Source: a bacterium
Lineage (GTDB): Bacteria > Bdellovibrionota > FAC87 > UBA2466
Assembly (NCBI GenBank): GCA_022842225.1
Contig: JALHPX010000022.1
Span: 1 to 14,656 of the forward strand
Length of the DNA: 14,656 nucleotides
Reading direction: 5' to 3'
Under the pieces are notes generated by a model, which ran no database searches, was not told the origin of the DNA, and worked only from the letters and a program-made list of their open reading frames with translations. Positions within the stretch are counted from its first letter, which is position 1. Every line of letters begins with the position of its first letter. Below, piece by piece: positions 13,241-14,656 of the stretch. Made by a program: the position numbers and the translations under genes.

Positions 13241-13794
13241 TTGCTCCTCTCTATTTGAATTTTCATCTGCATTCCATTTTTTAAAAAACCGACGTAGCCA
13301 CTCGCACAGCGAAAGTTACCTCCCAGCTTAGATCGCAACTGGGTGAAAAGAGTCTGCGGCGTGTCCAAACCCGGAATTCCGTCGTCAATTATTCCGGCAT
13401 AACGGAATGCTTTAGCCGCATTCGTCGAGCAGTTGTTTCCCAGTAACGAAAATCCGTTTTCTCTAGCACGTCCGGGTGCGCTCATATCTTTCCAGAACTG
13501 ATCGAACTTCTGAGCAGCTGCATCCTCCACATTGATCAAACAAATGGTAGAAACGACGCCATAGCTGCGAGCGGTTTCCGCGTTCGTGTAATACGGCCGC
13601 TCGGCGGCCATCCTGGTGTAATCGTAAACGACTCCATCCATAAACATTCCCGCGCTTGCGGAAAAGCCCCCATTTTCGCCAAAGTACCCAATGGGGCTTC
13701 CATCGCTCAACACGACGTCGGCGTGCATTTCCATGTAGTCAGGTTCGTGGGCTTCTGACTGCTTTCCTCGTATGATTATTCCGATTTGCTTCAT
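13237..13794 (-). CDS. Candidate permuted papain-fold (NlpC/P60-like) cysteine hydrolase, 185 aa
   Basis: ATG at 13794 is chosen: AGGA 3 bases and GGAG 9 bases upstream; a longer frame would start at a TTG (13872) without support. There is no signal peptide or membrane segment. Two segments stand out: MHADVVLSDGSPIGYFGE (23-40) with His24, and LLGNNCSTNAAKAFRYAGI (117-135) with Cys122. A His on an early strand and a later Asn-Asn-Cys at the start of a helix is the arrangement of circularly permuted papain-fold hydrolases (YiiX/YaeF, DUF4105, some type VI amidase effectors). The assignment is from motif pattern only. The size, lack of an export signal, and coupling to a small exported partner would suit a secreted effector. 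It could also be a housekeeping hydrolase. Cys85 and Cys163 are other Cys. Confidence 0.75.
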   Translation of the reverse strand: MKQIGIIIRGKQSEAHEPDYMEMHADVVLSDGSPIGYFGENGGFSASAGMFMDGVVYDYTRMAAERPYYTNAETARSYGVVSTICLINVEDAAAQKFDQFWKDMSAPGRARENGFSLLGNNCSTNAAKAFRYAGIIDDGIPGLDTPQTLFTQLRSKLGGNFRCASGYVGFLKNGMQMKIQIERSK

Positions 13795-14129
13795 TGTTCC
13801 TGTCTCCGGTGCCAGGTGCTCTTTTCGCAGATTGCAAATAGGGTGCCGCAGGAAATCAGCGTTTATAAGCAAGGATTACGAATTGGATATGCAGATATTG
13901 TTTCAAAGCGGAGACGAACGATGGCGAGAATCTCAGATGTGAGAGCTTAACACCTGTTCTCCAAACATTCCTGCTTAAACTTTTCTCGAGTCTGCTCTCC
14001 AAGTCTCAGGACCATTTATTGGGAGGGAGTAAACTTTTTGTGGCGAATCCTTAATACTGAGTTAGTTTCTGAGCTCGTATTGTGAAACGCTTCCATTTGG
14101 CGGCAATAGTCGCCAGTCCGCATGTAAGT
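13795..14129. other. Intergenic region upstream of two divergent units
   Basis: I see no gene here. For the minus-strand pair there is a TATAAA (13867-13862) without a good -35 partner. A small stem TGGCG/CGCCA (14098-14102/14111-14115) has no T-run after it. AT-rich stretches near 14040-14060 may hold regulatory sites, but nothing is convincing. Confidence 0.45.
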
Positions 14130-14158
14130 TTGCCTAAACTCTAAGTTCGATTCAGAAT
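14130..14158 (+). promoter_or_regulatory. Candidate promoter of the right-edge secreted protein gene
   Basis: TTGCCT (14130-14135, 4 of 6) and CAGAAT (14153-14158, 4 of 6) are 17 bases apart. The start point would be near 14165, some 16 bases before the ATG, leaving room for the ribosome binding site GGAG (14172-14175). Confidence 0.4.
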
Positions 14159-14180
14159 TGTTTTCTCATTCGGAGTTGCC

Positions 14181-14656
14181 ATGCGTCCTGTGATCCTCAG
14201 TCTGGTCTTTCTTTCTTCTTGGGCGTTGGGCTCTACCCTTCGCGCCAAAATCTCAGACTTGGAGATCCCTGGTGGGCCGGTTTTGTTCTCCTATGAGGCT
14301 TCTCAATCCTCCGAAGGGGATTCATCGAAGAAGCAGAATTTTCAAACCACTTACAAGACCCCCGAAGGAGAGCTTTTTGCAACTGAGAAGGGGATCTTAG
14401 AGGGGGCCCAGTTCATTGCTTACGAACTTGCTTTTCCGCTCTTTGGCGAAACCGGCAAGATCGAACGTAAAGATGGAAAAATTCTCATGTCCTATCGCAC
14501 TCCAAAGGGCGAGAAAACAGCTCGGCTGAATTGGAAGCCCCATTATGTGATTGGTCCAACCATTCCCGAGTATGTTCGAGCGCACTGGGACGAAATCATG
14601 GCGGGTAAATCTGTCGACGTAAAAATGATCGTCGCCGAGCGGCTAGAAAGTTTCTC
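14181..14656 (+). CDS. Secreted protein of unknown function (C-terminus cut by window edge)
   Basis: An open frame from ATG at 14181 to the right edge gives 158 codons without stop. GGAG lies 5 bases before the ATG. Residues 1-22 (MRPVILSLVFLSSWALGSTLRA) are a Sec signal peptide, cut after Gly17 or Ala22. The mature start looks beta-rich: KISDLEIPGGPVLFSYEAS, then a polar Ser/Glu/Lys stretch (39-50), FQTTYKTPEGELFATEKG, and ILMSYRTPKGEKTARLNWKP, where two Y-x-T-P-x-G-E stretches about 54 residues apart suggest repeated hairpins. I do not recognise the family, and the missing C-terminus may change the picture. A short minus-strand frame over 14397-14585 is its antisense shadow. Confidence 0.85.
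   Translation, partial: MRPVILSLVFLSSWALGSTLRAKISDLEIPGGPVLFSYEASQSSEGDSSKKQNFQTTYKTPEGELFATEKGILEGAQFIAYELAFPLFGETGKIERKDGKILMSYRTPKGEKTARLNWKPHYVIGPTIPEYVRAHWDEIMAGKSVDVKMIVAERLESF

Noticed and set aside
13795..13872. TTG start extending the candidate Cys hydrolase by 26 residues
   Set aside because: No ribosome binding site, rare start codon, and the extension looks like non-coding sequence; the ATG at 13794 has a good site.
14098..14115. Stem TGGCG/CGCCA as a terminator or riboswitch piece
   Set aside because: Five pairs with an 8-base loop and no T-run; common by chance in a sequence of this length.

Overview
The window reads as chromosomal DNA of a Gram-negative bacterium of intermediate GC. 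Five products carry a Sec signal or a lone N-terminal membrane segment, three look like lipoproteins, and Ig-like, FN3-like and RCC1-like envelope domains occur with several orphan secreted proteins. This mix, with a CvfB-like protein and a sulfide-type operon, recalls Bdellovibrionota/Oligoflexia. That assignment is an inference: there is no rRNA or marker gene to settle it. I saw no tRNA, rRNA, insertion sequence or CRISPR array.

Layout. Positions 1-911 (minus) hold a secreted DUF1254 protein whose C-terminus lies beyond the left edge. Positions 1029-2966 (minus) encode a lipoprotein with a Pro/Thr linker, two FN3-like domains and seven cysteine-paired RCC1-type repeats. Positions 3224-4471 (plus) encode an orphan secreted protein. 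The best understood part is 4510-7256: an ArsR-family repressor of the BigR/SqrR/YgaV type, divergent from a tight operon of thioredoxin, DUF6132 membrane protein, rhodanese, ETHE1-like persulfide dioxygenase and a methyltransferase-like protein. A near-consensus promoter and an AT palindrome lie between them. A plausible working is that sulfide or persulfide relieves ArsR repression, rhodanese and dioxygenase process sulfane sulfur, and thioredoxin reduces protein persulfides.

Positions 7294-8457 (minus) and 8765-10030 (plus) encode two divergent lipoproteins. The second has its ribosome binding site locked in a hairpin. A short CvfB-like RNA-binding protein (10027-10710, minus) converges on it, with the two stop codons interleaved. 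An orphan secreted protein (10782-11765, minus) ends at a clear terminator and is divergent from an M48 metalloprotease (11931-12728, plus) with a recognisable promoter. Positions 12797-13794 (minus) hold a two-gene overlapping unit: a candidate permuted-papain-fold Cys hydrolase without signal peptide, followed by a small protein with one N-terminal membrane segment. This could be an effector and its immunity protein. A secreted orphan protein (14181 onward, plus) runs off the right edge.

Most genes are intact and densely packed. The clearest items for follow-up are the divergent ArsR promoter region, the candidate effector/immunity pair, the hairpin over a ribosome binding site, the C9 tract in the RCC1 lipoprotein gene, and the methyltransferase-like protein with an altered catalytic motif.
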